Below, one piece after another: positions 21,015 through 32,654 of a stretch of 64,000 bases of DNA; position 1 is the stretch's first letter, and each line of letters begins with the position of its first letter. A program made the position numbers and the translations under genes. Origin of the DNA: Yersinia nurmii (GTDB taxonomy: Bacteria > Pseudomonadota > Gammaproteobacteria > Enterobacterales > Enterobacteriaceae). The stretch covers positions 62,001 to 126,000 of the forward strand of contig NZ_CPYD01000014.1 in the NCBI RefSeq assembly GCF_001112925.1, given 5' to 3'. Below the pieces are notes generated by a model that was not told the DNA's origin, made no database searches, and was given only the letters and a program-made list of their open reading frames with translations.

Positions 21015-22816
21015 CAGTACACATCTCGCTGATAACGGCGCGCAAAGCGCAGCTCACTTAAAAATTCGTCAGCTTGCTCGGCATCCATCGCACCGTGCTC
21101 AGCCACCACGTCCAGTAAAGTTTTCTCGACGTCTTTAGCCATGCGATTGGCATCGCCGCAGACGTAAATGTGAGCGCCTTGTTGTATCCAGCGCCACAGT
21201 TCTGCGCCTTTTTCGCGCAATTTGTCTTGTACGTATATCTTTTCCGATTGGTCCCGCGACCAGGCCAGATCGATATGGGTGAGCAAACCGTCTTTGACAT
21301 ATCGCTGCCACTCGACCTGATAGAGAAAATCATCGGTAAAGTGCGGATTGCCAAAAAACAACCAGTTTTTCCCACTGGCACCTTCAGCATCGCGCTGTTG
21401 CATAAACGCGCGGAAAGGCGCGATACCGGTGCCGGGTCCAATCATAATGACCGGCGTTTCTGGGTTTGCGGGCAAACGGAAATTATCGTTATGTTCGATA
21501 AAGACCCGAATATCGCCATCGATTTCCAAGCGTTCGGCCAGGAAACTAGACGCGCCGCCGCTGCGGAGACGCCCATCTATCTCATAGCGCACGACTCCGA
21601 CGGTGATATGCACTTCGGTTTCATTTTCCGCCTGTGATGAAGCTATGGAATACAATCGTGGGGTGAGTGGACGTAACATAGCAATCAGCTGATCGGCGTT
21701 GAGATCCGCCGGTGCCTGACGCACCATATCGACGAGCGGTGTGTTATGAGCGAAATGCTGTAATTTGCTTTTATCCGCCAACAAAGCAATCAGTTTCTCA
21801 TCGCGAGAAAGCGCGGCATATTTATCAACAATCACCGTGGTATTTTGCGTCAGCTCAAAGTGCGAGCGCAGCGCCTGTGCCAGTGGCAAAGTTCGCCCCT
21901 CCACCGTGACCGGTTCATCGCCTTTTAGCCACAGTAACCCGACTAGCTCATCCACCAACGCCGGATCGTTTTCATACCACACGCCCAGTGCGTCCCCCGG
22001 CTGGTAGCGCAAACCGGATTCACCTAAATCTATTTCTATATGGCGTACGTCTTTTTCCGAATCTCGCCCGGTAATTTTCTGGTTAACCGCCAACTGTGCG
22101 GTAAGTGGCGTAGTTTTGCTGTACGGGCTACTGGTAATTTCATCCACAGTACCACTTAGCGTCTGCGTCGCTGCGCTGGCAGATTGTGCCGGAGCGCGAG
22201 CTTGCAGAACAGTCACCACCTGCTGCCGCCACTGTTCGGCCTGCGCCTGATACTCCACATCGGCATCCACACGTTCCAACAAACGTTCTGCGCCTAATTC
22301 GGCCAGACGCGTATCAAAATCCTTACCCGCCTTGCAGAAATATTCGTAAGAGGTATCGCCCAATCCAAAGACCGCAAACGCGGTTCCCGTCAGTTTAGGC
22401 GCTTTTTTGGATAGCAGAAATTTGTGCAGCGCTACCGCTTCTTCCGCCGGCTCCCCTTCTCCTTGAGTCGAAGCGACAATGACTAACAGGCGCTCCTGAG
22501 CAATCTGCTTAAACTTGTAGTCGCCCGCATTAACCAGATTAACCTTTAGTTTTGCTGCCAACAGATCGTCACGCAACTGTTCGGCCAAACGACGCGCATT
22601 ACCCGTTTGTGACGCAGAAATCAGAGTAATAGACGGTGTTTCTGGCTCTGTAACCCCATGAGCAGTCGCGTTCGGCTGTTGATTGACCATGCCCCAAAAA
22701 TATCCGGACAGCCACGCCATTTGCGTTGGCGAAAATTCGCCGACCGCCGCCTGTAAGCGGGCCAGTTGCTCCGGCGAAAGCGGGAGTAATGAAGTTGGAG
22801 GAGCCTGAGTCGTCAT
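21014..22816 (-). CDS. cysJ: Sulfite reductase flavoprotein alpha subunit CysJ
   Basis: CysJ passes electrons from NADPH through FAD and FMN to CysI. It is 600 aa. The flavodoxin domain occupies about residues 62-200 ([39 protein letters not shown]). The FAD domain has RLYSIASSQ, and the NADPH domain has [18 protein letters not shown] and [14 protein letters not shown]. The C-terminus RRYQRDVY is typical. First gene of cysJIH; its promoter must lie in the spacer shared with queD. Confidence 0.98.
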   Translation of the reverse strand: MTTQAPPTSLLPLSPEQLARLQAAVGEFSPTQMAWLSGYFWGMVNQQPNATAHGVTEPETPSITLISASQTGNARRLAEQLRDDLLAAKLKVNLVNAGDYKFKQIAQERLLVIVASTQGEGEPAEEAVALHKFLLSKKAPKLTGTAFAVFGLGDTSYEYFCKAGKDFDTRLAELGAERLLERVDADVEYQAQAEQWRQQVVTVLQARAPAQSASAATQTLSGTVDEITSSPYSKTTPLTAQLAVNQKITGRDSEKDVRHIEIDLGESGLRYQPGDALGVWYENDPALVDELVGLLWLKGDEPVTVEGRTLPLAQALRSHFELTQNTTVIVDKYAALSRDEKLIALLADKSKLQHFAHNTPLVDMVRQAPADLNADQLIAMLRPLTPRLYSIASSQAENETEVHITVGVVRYEIDGRLRSGGASSFLAERLEIDGDIRVFIEHNDNFRLPANPETPVIMIGPGTGIAPFRAFMQQRDAEGASGKNWLFFGNPHFTDDFLYQVEWQRYVKDGLLTHIDLAWSRDQSEKIYVQDKLREKGAELWRWIQQGAHIYVCGDANRMAKDVEKTLLDVVAEHGAMDAEQADEFLSELRFARRYQRDVY

Positions 22817-23185
22817 CGCGGTACGAATTCCCTTGTGCTTTAGCCAGTGTCAGTCCGATATTTTGTCGGCAAATAAATCTTTTGCTTTGTAAGGTTAACC
22901 ATCCGGATAATAACAATTAAAGAAGTGATAGAAATAATTAATAACTAAAACAACTAAGCGCTTTTTTCGCTATCGCATACGAGTCAAAGTGTTCAACTTA
23001 TTAGGAAAAATTTCATTGGTCCGAAAATCCAATAATCGACCAAGCGGAGGGTTCTAAATCAAACGCATAGACTGCTACATTATAATAATCATAGTAAATC
23101 GGATGTCGCGCCAAGACCGGCAAACGTAGCTTGCGCGCCCAGTTTCCGGTACTATTCGGCGGTTTTTTGAGTCAATAAGGCCAGG
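22817..23185. other. cysJ-queD divergent spacer
   Basis: About 370 bases with no supported gene. It should hold the cysJIH promoter (CysB-activated in other enterics) and the queD promoter. The CysB site is too degenerate to place by eye. Confidence 0.5.
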
Positions 23186-23548
23186 ATGATGAGCACCACA
23201 TTATTTAAAGATTTTCAGTTTGAAGCCGCACACCGGTTACCTAACGTGGCAGAAGGCCACAAATGTGGTCGTTTGCACGGCCATTCATTTATGGTTCGCC
23301 TGGAAGTGACCGGGGAAGTTGATGCTCATAGCGGTTGGGTTATGGATTTCGCCGAGCTGAAAGCAGCTTTTCAGCCTATTTGGGAGCGTTTGGATCATCA
23401 TTATCTAAACGATATCCCTGGTTTAGAGAACCCAACCAGTGAAGTTTTAGCGGCTTGGATTTGGCAGCAGTTGAAACCGCAATTACCGGAACTGAGCGCA
23501 GTCATGGTAAAAGAAACCTGCTCCGCAGGCTGCGTCTACCGCGGCTAA
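23186..23548 (+). CDS. queD: 6-carboxytetrahydropterin synthase QueD
   Basis: QueD converts dihydroneopterin triphosphate to 6-carboxytetrahydropterin, the first committed step toward the queuosine base. It is 120 aa. Zinc His residues are in AAHRLP and RLHGHSF; the catalytic Cys is in [25 protein letters not shown] is a near-invariant block. Two adjacent ATGs (23186, 23189) are both possible after AAGG. It converges with queE, which acts next in the same pathway. Confidence 0.97.
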   Translation: MMSTTLFKDFQFEAAHRLPNVAEGHKCGRLHGHSFMVRLEVTGEVDAHSGWVMDFAELKAAFQPIWERLDHHYLNDIPGLENPTSEVLAAWIWQQLKPQLPELSAVMVKETCSAGCVYRG

Positions 23549-23559
23549 TCTGGCTAGGT

Positions 23560-23587
23560 CAGGGCTGGAGAGCATCCCTCAGCCCTG
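23560..23587. terminator. Bidirectional hairpin between queD and queE
   Basis: An 8-bp perfect stem (CAGGGCTG at 23560-23567, CAGCCCTG at 23580-23587) lies between convergent stops. The T-run is weak. Confidence 0.6.
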
Positions 23588-23599
23588 CGCCTCTCACTA

Positions 23600-24271
23600 T
23601 CAGGCAATATTCAAATATTTGTGGGTCTGCATAGATAAGCGCCAATTGCGGGCAATGCAGGTTTCAATACAAAGTCGCGTGGCCTCTTCTTTCTGACTGA
23701 TAGGCTGTAGCGCAATAATTCGTTGTTTATCATCGTGCAACGTAGCCAATAATGCATCCAGCGCTTCAATATCTCTCATTCGCCCAACGGGGTGCTTCAC
23801 TTCATCTGCCCGCGTTAAAGCCTGCTCCAATACTTTTAACCCGCCACGCATATTCACTTTAGGTGAAACGGTCACCCAGGTTTTTTCCGAGCATTGGACT
23901 TCATAAGTACCACTGGTTTCGATCTGACAGCTAAAGCCTTCCTGCTCTAGCAGAGTGGTCAGCGGCAATAAATCGTAAATACAAGGCTCACCGCCGGTAA
24001 TCACCACGTGGCGCGCCGTATAGCCTTGCTGGCGGAGAATGGTTAATAACTGTTGCTCACTGGCGTTACCCCAAGCGTCGCTTTCCTCGGTTTTCACCAA
24101 AATACGCTGCACATCGACTTCCCGATCGACGTTTTTCTCCCAGGTATGTTTGGTGTCACACCAGCTGCATCCTACCGGGCAGCCTTGTAAACGGACAAAT
24201 ATCGCCGGTACGCCGGTGAAAAAGCCCTCACCTTGCAAAGTCTGGAACATCTCATTAATCGGGTAAAGCAT
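23600..24271 (-). CDS. queE: 7-carboxy-7-deazaguanine synthase QueE
   Basis: QueE is a radical SAM enzyme that makes 7-carboxy-7-deazaguanine from the QueD product. It is 223 aa, the family length in enterics. The cluster motif is CPVGCSWC (C-x3-C-x2-C) near residues 31-38, followed by VITGGEPCIYDL. The C-terminus LSMQTHKYLNIA matches E. coli. Confidence 0.97.
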   Translation of the reverse strand: MLYPINEMFQTLQGEGFFTGVPAIFVRLQGCPVGCSWCDTKHTWEKNVDREVDVQRILVKTEESDAWGNASEQQLLTILRQQGYTARHVVITGGEPCIYDLLPLTTLLEQEGFSCQIETSGTYEVQCSEKTWVTVSPKVNMRGGLKVLEQALTRADEVKHPVGRMRDIEALDALLATLHDDKQRIIALQPISQKEEATRLCIETCIARNWRLSMQTHKYLNIA

Positions 24272-24374
24272 CAGAATCTCTATATGAAAGCGGGTAATGT
24301 GCGATTATCGCAGATTCTGACGCTGTCACCAAACCGACCGCCTGCTGGCGGCCAGCTTTGATTGTATCAGGGAG

Positions 24375-24899
24375 TTACTCAATCACACCGCAGGCCATTC
24401 TCGCTCCGCCGCCGCCCAACGGCATAGGATGATCGGCATAGTTATCGCCGCCGGCATGAATCATTAGGGCGTGATGTTTAAGTTCCGATAAGGATTTTAG
24501 GCGTGGAGCCAAGACTTGATAGTTGGCTGAACCATCAGCGTTAACGACCAATCCAGGCAAATCCCCCAAGTGTCCTTTATCACTATAAGGCCCCTGATGC
24601 GCAGAAGTTTTTTTCGGATCGAAATGCCCACCCGCCGCTAACGCGGGTACCATTTTTCCGTCCTTTTCTGCGGGCGCACAGCTGGCATTTTCATGCAGGT
24701 GGAAGCCGTGAATGCCCGGAGCTAATCCGGCTAACTGAGGGCTAAATAGCAAGCCATAGGGCGTTTCCGTGACGACTATATTGCCAAGCGCCCGACCATT
24801 TCCGTGTGGTAATGATTCATTCATAGTCACGGTCAAATCCGCGGCCAAAGCTGTGCCTGAGCAAAAAATAAGGGGTAAGAAGAAGGTTCTTAGCTTCAT
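24375..24899 (-). CDS. sodC: Periplasmic Cu/Zn superoxide dismutase SodC
   Basis: SodC dismutates superoxide in the periplasm. It is 174 aa. A signal peptide (core FFLPLIFCSGTALA) is cleaved near residue 20. The Cu/Zn signature GFHLHENASC and the C-terminal GGGGARMACGVIE, which supplies the disulfide Cys and active-site Arg, are intact, as are GGHFDP and HALMIHAGGDNYAD. AAGGA lies upstream of the ATG. It lies beside the sulfur operon at 25156-28040 in the same direction but separated by about 255 AT-rich bases. Confidence 0.95.
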   Translation of the reverse strand: MKLRTFFLPLIFCSGTALAADLTVTMNESLPHGNGRALGNIVVTETPYGLLFSPQLAGLAPGIHGFHLHENASCAPAEKDGKMVPALAAGGHFDPKKTSAHQGPYSDKGHLGDLPGLVVNADGSANYQVLAPRLKSLSELKHHALMIHAGGDNYADHPMPLGGGGARMACGVIE

Positions 24900-25036
24900 A
24901 TCTTTCTTTTCCTTGATGTTTATTGATACTGATTAGCCAAACTCTTAAGCAACACCATTTACCGGCAAGCCAGAGTTTATCGAAAATATCACCATGAGAG
25001 ATAAACGGAACCAATATGCTAAGAACCCCAATACTT

Positions 25037-25083
25037 TTTGTTATAAAAACTCTTTGTTGTAAAATTTTTTATTATAAAATTCA
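25037..25083. repeat. Three tandem degenerate 15-16 bp repeats
   Basis: Three adjacent copies of a TTTGTTATAAAA-like unit occupy 25037-25052, 25053-25067 and 25068-25083; a fourth weaker copy may lie near 25100. They fall in the AT-rich gap downstream of the methionine gamma-lyase gene. They may be slipped-strand expansions; no function is implied. Confidence 0.6.
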
Positions 25084-25155
25084 TCGCTATACAGGTTCAT
25101 CATTATAAAAAATCCACCGTCATGACAGCCCGATTTTATCATGGGAAATTCGCCG

Positions 25156-26391
25156 TCACTGAGCATATCTCTCGAGGTTTCGCGCTTTAGCGTGAGTATT
25201 CCCAAGATGTTCCAATGCCTGTAATAAGTCCTGTTTGATATCGTCCACACCCTCTAGACCAACGGACAACCGTATCAGTCCATCACTAATTAAATGCCGT
25301 TTTCGCTCTTCTGGAGTATAGACCGAGTGGGTCATGCTCGCCGGATGCTGAGCCAGACTCTCACAATCGCCCAAACTAACGGCACGATAGATAAGTTTCA
25401 ATGCGTTCAGGAAGGCAATACCTGCCTCCAGCCCACCGCACAGTTCAAAGGCGATCATCCCACCAGAACGCCTCATTTGCCGCTGACCCAAGGCATATTG
25501 AGGAAAATTCTTCAGACCCGGATAATAAATTCTCTCAACGGAAGGGTGATTATTCAGCATTTCAGCAATCACTTGCGCGCTATCACAGTGACGATCCATT
25601 CTCACAGCCAGCGTTTTCATGCCACGTAATAGCAATGCAGCATCCTGCGCTGAAAGTACCGCGCCATTCATATCTTTTAAGCCAATCATACGGATTGGCT
25701 CTGCGAGCTCCTGACGAGCAACCACTAAACCAGCCAGTAGATCGCCATGCCCCCCCAAATACTTAGTGGCGGAATGCACCACAATATCAGCACCTAAGGT
25801 CAGCGGCTTCTGTAAATATGGCGTGCAGTAGGTGTTATCCACCAAGAAAATGGCCCCAACAGAATGAGTAATATGGCTGATAGCCGCAATATCCACCAAA
25901 CGCATATTAGGGTTGGCTGGAGTCTCGCAATATACCATTCTCGTCTGTCTGGAAATGGCTGCCAGTAATTTCTGCGGTTCGGTTAAATCCACATGGGTGA
26001 CTTTGATACCAAAACGAGCTAATCCCTGATGAAAATAGGCATAAGTGCAACCATAAATAGTCTGGTCGACGATGATTTCATCTCCAGGCTTAAGGAAAGT
26101 CCAGCAACAGGCCGTTATTGCGCCCATACCCGAAGAAAAAGCCACGCCAGCGTCACCTTCTTCCAGTACGGCAATTCGTCGCTCTAATAAATCTAAGGTT
26201 GGGTTACTGATACGAGAATAAAAATACCCCTTTTGTGTCCCAGCAAAACAGGCTCCACCATATTCTGCACTGGGGAACGTAAAGGTTGAGCTCATATAAA
26301 CCGGAGGTGATAAAGCACCTAAGTGATCTTTCGGGTCATAACCGTAATGTATGGCTTGAGTAGAAAAATCAGGTGATTTTTTGCTAAACAT
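25156..26391 (-). CDS. megL: Methionine gamma-lyase (PLP-dependent)
   Basis: It splits L-methionine to methanethiol, 2-oxobutyrate and ammonia; homologues also release H2S from homocysteine or cysteine. It is 411 aa, of the Cys/Met-metabolism PLP family. The PLP Lys is K210 in [12 protein letters not shown], with D185 and Y113 in place. C115 in IYGCTYAYF is the diagnostic Cys that separates methionine gamma-lyases from cystathionine lyases and synthases. The start matches the family ([11 protein letters not shown]). Last gene of a three-gene run after an SQR-like flavoprotein and DUF1641. A cystathionine gamma-lyase role is less likely given C115. Confidence 0.9.
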   Translation of the reverse strand: MFSKKSPDFSTQAIHYGYDPKDHLGALSPPVYMSSTFTFPSAEYGGACFAGTQKGYFYSRISNPTLDLLERRIAVLEEGDAGVAFSSGMGAITACCWTFLKPGDEIIVDQTIYGCTYAYFHQGLARFGIKVTHVDLTEPQKLLAAISRQTRMVYCETPANPNMRLVDIAAISHITHSVGAIFLVDNTYCTPYLQKPLTLGADIVVHSATKYLGGHGDLLAGLVVARQELAEPIRMIGLKDMNGAVLSAQDAALLLRGMKTLAVRMDRHCDSAQVIAEMLNNHPSVERIYYPGLKNFPQYALGQRQMRRSGGMIAFELCGGLEAGIAFLNALKLIYRAVSLGDCESLAQHPASMTHSVYTPEERKRHLISDGLIRLSVGLEGVDDIKQDLLQALEHLGNTHAKARNLERYAQ

Positions 26392-26435
26392 ATAAAGGGT
26401 CTCCTTCTGACTGAATAACTGGCGAAGTCTCAGCC

Positions 26436-26834
26436 TTACTGATTAGGAATATCCGCACTAACTCTTTGGCCAATAATTTGTAATGTCCTTAAAAACAAAC
26501 TCATGCCGCGTAAGGTATCCGGGTCACGGAGTAATTTATAAACCGAACGAAAATTGGGTTGTGACTGTTCAATCTGTGATTCGGTATACGCCATATTTAA
26601 CGCGTTACCCCCTTCCCAACTGACGATTACCAATCGCTCAAATAATAAAGACAGTTTTTCCACCATGTCGTTATCGACAATATCTATTCCATCAGATATC
26701 AGGGAAATAAAATCAATAAAATTATGAAAGCGCTTCCCCGCTAGCAATGGTTGGATTTTGACGAGTAATTCATTGAGCGCCACGTCATTTTCCGAAGAAA
26801 TATGTGCCTTTAGATCCGAAGGTGTATCACTCAT
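26436..26834 (-). CDS. DUF1641 family protein
   Basis: Function unknown. It is 132 aa and mostly helical. The C-terminal signature LLRDPDTLRGMSLFLRTLQIIGQ (split at residues about 102-124) is typical of DUF1641. No signal peptide or strong membrane segment is visible. Family members are often encoded beside FAD-dependent sulfide oxidoreductase-like proteins or formate dehydrogenase-type subunits, and here it sits 15 bp after the SQR-like gene and 44 bp before the methionine gamma-lyase gene. A role as partner or membrane adaptor for the flavoprotein is inference only. Confidence 0.82.
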   Translation of the reverse strand: MSDTPSDLKAHISSENDVALNELLVKIQPLLAGKRFHNFIDFISLISDGIDIVDNDMVEKLSLLFERLVIVSWEGGNALNMAYTESQIEQSQPNFRSVYKLLRDPDTLRGMSLFLRTLQIIGQRVSADIPNQ

Positions 26835-26849
26835 TATTTCTCCTGATAT

Positions 26850-28040
26850 TTACATTAAGCCACGCACCGTTGCCCAATAAAGACCGCGGTTAAAACCGCT
26901 ACGTAGCAAACCACCGACCTTAGTCGGTGGCGTAGGTAAGAGATCATTCCGATAGTCATAACAAAGCGGCATTCCGGCATTCAACCCCATTTGGGCGATA
27001 GCCTGTACTTTCCCATCGTAGTAACGAGTGGGATAACCCATGGTCATTTCGGAAATAATATTATCTGCAACTATAGGTGCCTGGTTATGGCAGGCGCCAC
27101 CCGCTTTACTGATAGGGAGATCAACGGTATCACCGATAACATAAACGCCCTGCTGCCCATAAACCTGAAGCGTTTGTGGGTCGGTTGGCAACCAGCCTTC
27201 TTGGTTATCCCATTCACTCAGACCCGTATTTCGCACCGCATCAACGGCGCTAATCGGTGGCGTAGCCATCAAAATATCAAAGGGTTGAGCATCGCCTTCT
27301 GCGGAATAGGCAATTTTTTTATTCGGATCGACTTTGCTCAGTGTAAAACTTCTCTGATATTTAATATCTCTGGCAGCAAAGACGTTAGGTAAAATATCCC
27401 CGGTAGGACGCTGTAAAAAGAGACAGTTACGCAATAGCTGCGCTACCGTCGGATAGGTATAAATAATTTCTATCGCACTACGCACCCCCCGCTGTCGCAA
27501 ATAGTCATCTAGCATTAACGTAGTTTCTAATGGTGCAATTCCGCACTGGTGGGGAACGTTAGGTGTCTCAGGGAAAGAGACCGTAATAAAAATTCGCCCT
27601 TTCTCTATTTTGGCTAGCTTTTCAGCTAATCGGCGGGAAGCTTCATACTGATAAAAATGATCGCCGCTTTCTACCAATCCCTCTATCCATTCAGGTCGAG
27701 GTACGCAGCCGGTCGCAAAAACTAGAAAATCATAACCATATTTTTCACCTTTTCTGGTGAAGATAATTCGTTTATTTAAATCAAACCCTTCCGCCTTATC
27801 TATAATAAAGCTTATTTCTGGTCTCAATAGACTTTTTTGTGGTCTTTCTAATTCCTGTTTAAGAAATAGATTAAATGCAACATACATAAACGCTGGTTTA
27901 TAATAATGCATTGGAGAATCAGACATTAAGATAATTTCGACCTTCTTTGAAACAATATCCCTGCGCAGTTTGCCTGCCAACAAATTTGCAAGGATTGTCC
28001 CTCCGGTGCCACCACCGATGATAACAATTCTGTATTTCAT
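26850..28040 (-). CDS. Sulfide:quinone reductase-like FAD oxidoreductase
   Basis: A disulfide-reductase-fold flavoprotein of the SQR group, which oxidises sulfide and reduces quinone at the membrane face. It is 396 aa. The dinucleotide motif is IIGGGTGGT (residues 7-15), the second FAD contact is VYVIGDTVDLP (299-309), and ATGCVPRP is at 110-117. Candidate redox cysteines are C166 in PHQCGIAPLE, at the position of a conserved SQR Cys, plus C317 and C360. No signal peptide is seen; C-terminal amphipathic residues (LLRSGFNRGLYWATVRGLM) could attach it to the membrane, as in SQRs. First gene of the operon. Other NADH-dehydrogenase-like activities remain possible. Confidence 0.82.
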   Translation of the reverse strand: MKYRIVIIGGGTGGTILANLLAGKLRRDIVSKKVEIILMSDSPMHYYKPAFMYVAFNLFLKQELERPQKSLLRPEISFIIDKAEGFDLNKRIIFTRKGEKYGYDFLVFATGCVPRPEWIEGLVESGDHFYQYEASRRLAEKLAKIEKGRIFITVSFPETPNVPHQCGIAPLETTLMLDDYLRQRGVRSAIEIIYTYPTVAQLLRNCLFLQRPTGDILPNVFAARDIKYQRSFTLSKVDPNKKIAYSAEGDAQPFDILMATPPISAVDAVRNTGLSEWDNQEGWLPTDPQTLQVYGQQGVYVIGDTVDLPISKAGGACHNQAPIVADNIISEMTMGYPTRYYDGKVQAIAQMGLNAGMPLCYDYRNDLLPTPPTKVGGLLRSGFNRGLYWATVRGLM

Positions 28041-28431
28041 GGATACGCAGCCTCAAACAGATAATAATGGCTTTTATCAAAAACGTAACCAGCATTAAAT
28101 ATGTAGTAACTTGGCTGGTTAAACCAAAATGGAATAAGCTTATTACTATATTTACACTTCAAGTGTAGTATTCAAAGCAGATTATGCAAACAACAAGATT
28201 TATTTTATTTTTATATAAAAATAAGCCCAATAAATATATAAGATTTATATTATTTGTTGAATATGTTCATTTTTAATTGAATAATATATTTCAATTTGAT
28301 TAATCACCGATAGAACTCATTTATTTCCTGCATAAACATATAAATAAAAAATAATGGTTTCCATTTCATTAACTTTAGATATAAAAAAACCCGCCGAGGC
28401 GGGTTTTTTCTAGCAAGTACCAGGGCAGAAA
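28041..28431. other. AT-rich promoter region upstream of the sulfur operon
   Basis: Almost 400 very AT-rich bases separate the SQR-like gene from eno. It contains the eno terminator at its right end and must contain the operon promoter. I cannot place a specific promoter or operator. The strong AT bias contrasts with eno and supports a recent insertion. Confidence 0.5.
28383..28409 (-). terminator. Rho-independent terminator after eno
   Basis: A stem AAACCCGC/GCGGGTTT with a CGAG loop is followed on the minus strand by seven T residues, just past the eno stop. Confidence 0.92.
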
Positions 28432-31462
<3,031 letters not shown>

Positions 31463-31658
31463 TTAGGTTTAAAGACGATGGAAGAACCAAGACGGGAAAG
31501 TAGTATACTCGAACCTTGGTTTCGCTACAAATGATCTCAACGCCTCGCAGAGTTTTACTCATGAAAAGCGCGCTGAACACCGTCTTCCTATCCGTTATAA
31601 TTCAATATATTAACGTAATTGAAATTCAACAACCATCCATCAAATGAATTAAAACACG

Positions 31659-32495
31659 TTAGATTTCAGTTTCTTGCTTTTTAACCTGCTGCCATGCGGC
31701 TTCCATTTCGGCTAAAGAGGCCTCTTCCATAGTGCGGCCAGAAGCGGTAACTATTTGTTCTACCTGACGAAAACGTCGCTCGAATTTACGGTTTGCCGCC
31801 TGCAAAGCATTTTCAGCTTTATGGCCCAAATGGCGGGACAGATTCACTGTCGCAAACAGCAAATCGCCGATTTCCTCTCCCAGCTTCTCCTCGTCCACCA
31901 CCGCCTGTTTCGCTTCGAACATCACTTCGTCGATTTCTTCGTATACCTTGTCCAGCACTGGGCCAAGCGTATCCCAGTCAAAACCAACGGCGGCACAGCG
32001 TTTCTGGATTTTATGCGCCTTCATCAACGCCGGTAAAGCGTTTGGAATATCATCCAACGCCGAGTACAACGCCTTATCAGCCCGTTCACCGGCTTTGCGT
32101 TGCTCCCAACCGGCAATAATTTCTGCGCTATCCATTACCTCAGGCGATTGGCCCGAAACAGGAAAAACGTGAGGATGGCGGCGCACCAGTTTGTCGCTGA
32201 TGGCATTGCAAATATCATCGAAGGCAAATAGCCCCTGCTCTTGCCCCATTTGGGCATAAAACACCACCTGAAACAGCAAATCGCCCAATTCATCACGCAA
32301 GTCGGGATAGTCCTGCCGCTGAATCGCGTCAAGCACCTCGTAGGTCTCTTCCAGTGTGTAAGGCGCGATGGTGTCGAAAGTCTGCTTACGGTCCCACGGA
32401 CAGCCGTTTTCCGGGTCACGCAACGTGCGCATGATATCCAACAGACGTTGTAAGGCAGAAGCGGTGGAATCAGAGGCGGTTTCAGTAGGCGTCAT
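31659..32495 (-). CDS. mazG: Nucleoside triphosphate pyrophosphohydrolase MazG
   Basis: MazG hydrolyses NTPs and dNTPs to the monophosphate and pyrophosphate, and lowers ppGpp in E. coli under the mazEF link. It is 278 aa, about 15 longer than E. coli through an N-terminal extension and a central insertion. It has two MazG repeats, each with an ExxE...ExxD metal motif: LEETYEV with RDELGDLLFQVVF, and EIDEVMFEAKQ with GEEIGDLLFATVN. No mazEF genes lie beside it; relA lies upstream. Confidence 0.96.
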   Translation of the reverse strand: MTPTETASDSTASALQRLLDIMRTLRDPENGCPWDRKQTFDTIAPYTLEETYEVLDAIQRQDYPDLRDELGDLLFQVVFYAQMGQEQGLFAFDDICNAISDKLVRRHPHVFPVSGQSPEVMDSAEIIAGWEQRKAGERADKALYSALDDIPNALPALMKAHKIQKRCAAVGFDWDTLGPVLDKVYEEIDEVMFEAKQAVVDEEKLGEEIGDLLFATVNLSRHLGHKAENALQAANRKFERRFRQVEQIVTASGRTMEEASLAEMEAAWQQVKKQETEI

Positions 32496-32556
32496 AGCGG
32501 TTTATTCACTTTTGTTTTTTGATAATCAAGGTGTAACGTGCGCAGGAGAATTGATG

Positions 32557-32594
32557 CTAACCAGCGCTCCACTCACAAGTAGAACGCTGGTCAG
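32557..32594 (-). terminator. Hairpin after relA
   Basis: A 10-bp inverted repeat with one mismatch (CTAACCAGCG at 32557-32566, CGCTGGTCAG at 32585-32594) lies about 60 bp past the relA stop, without a strong T-run. It may end or stabilise the rlmD-relA message. Confidence 0.45.
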
Positions 32595-32654
32595 AGCTAA
32601 CTAAAAGGGCAACGTGTGGCCCGGATCGCCCACTAGCAGATATCCCCCGTTAGT

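Noticed and set aside
25041-25250. 69-codon minus-strand frame overlapping the end of megL
   Set aside because: Its C-terminal FYNKKFYNKEF is only the translation of the AT-rich tandem repeat; most of the rest overlaps megL.
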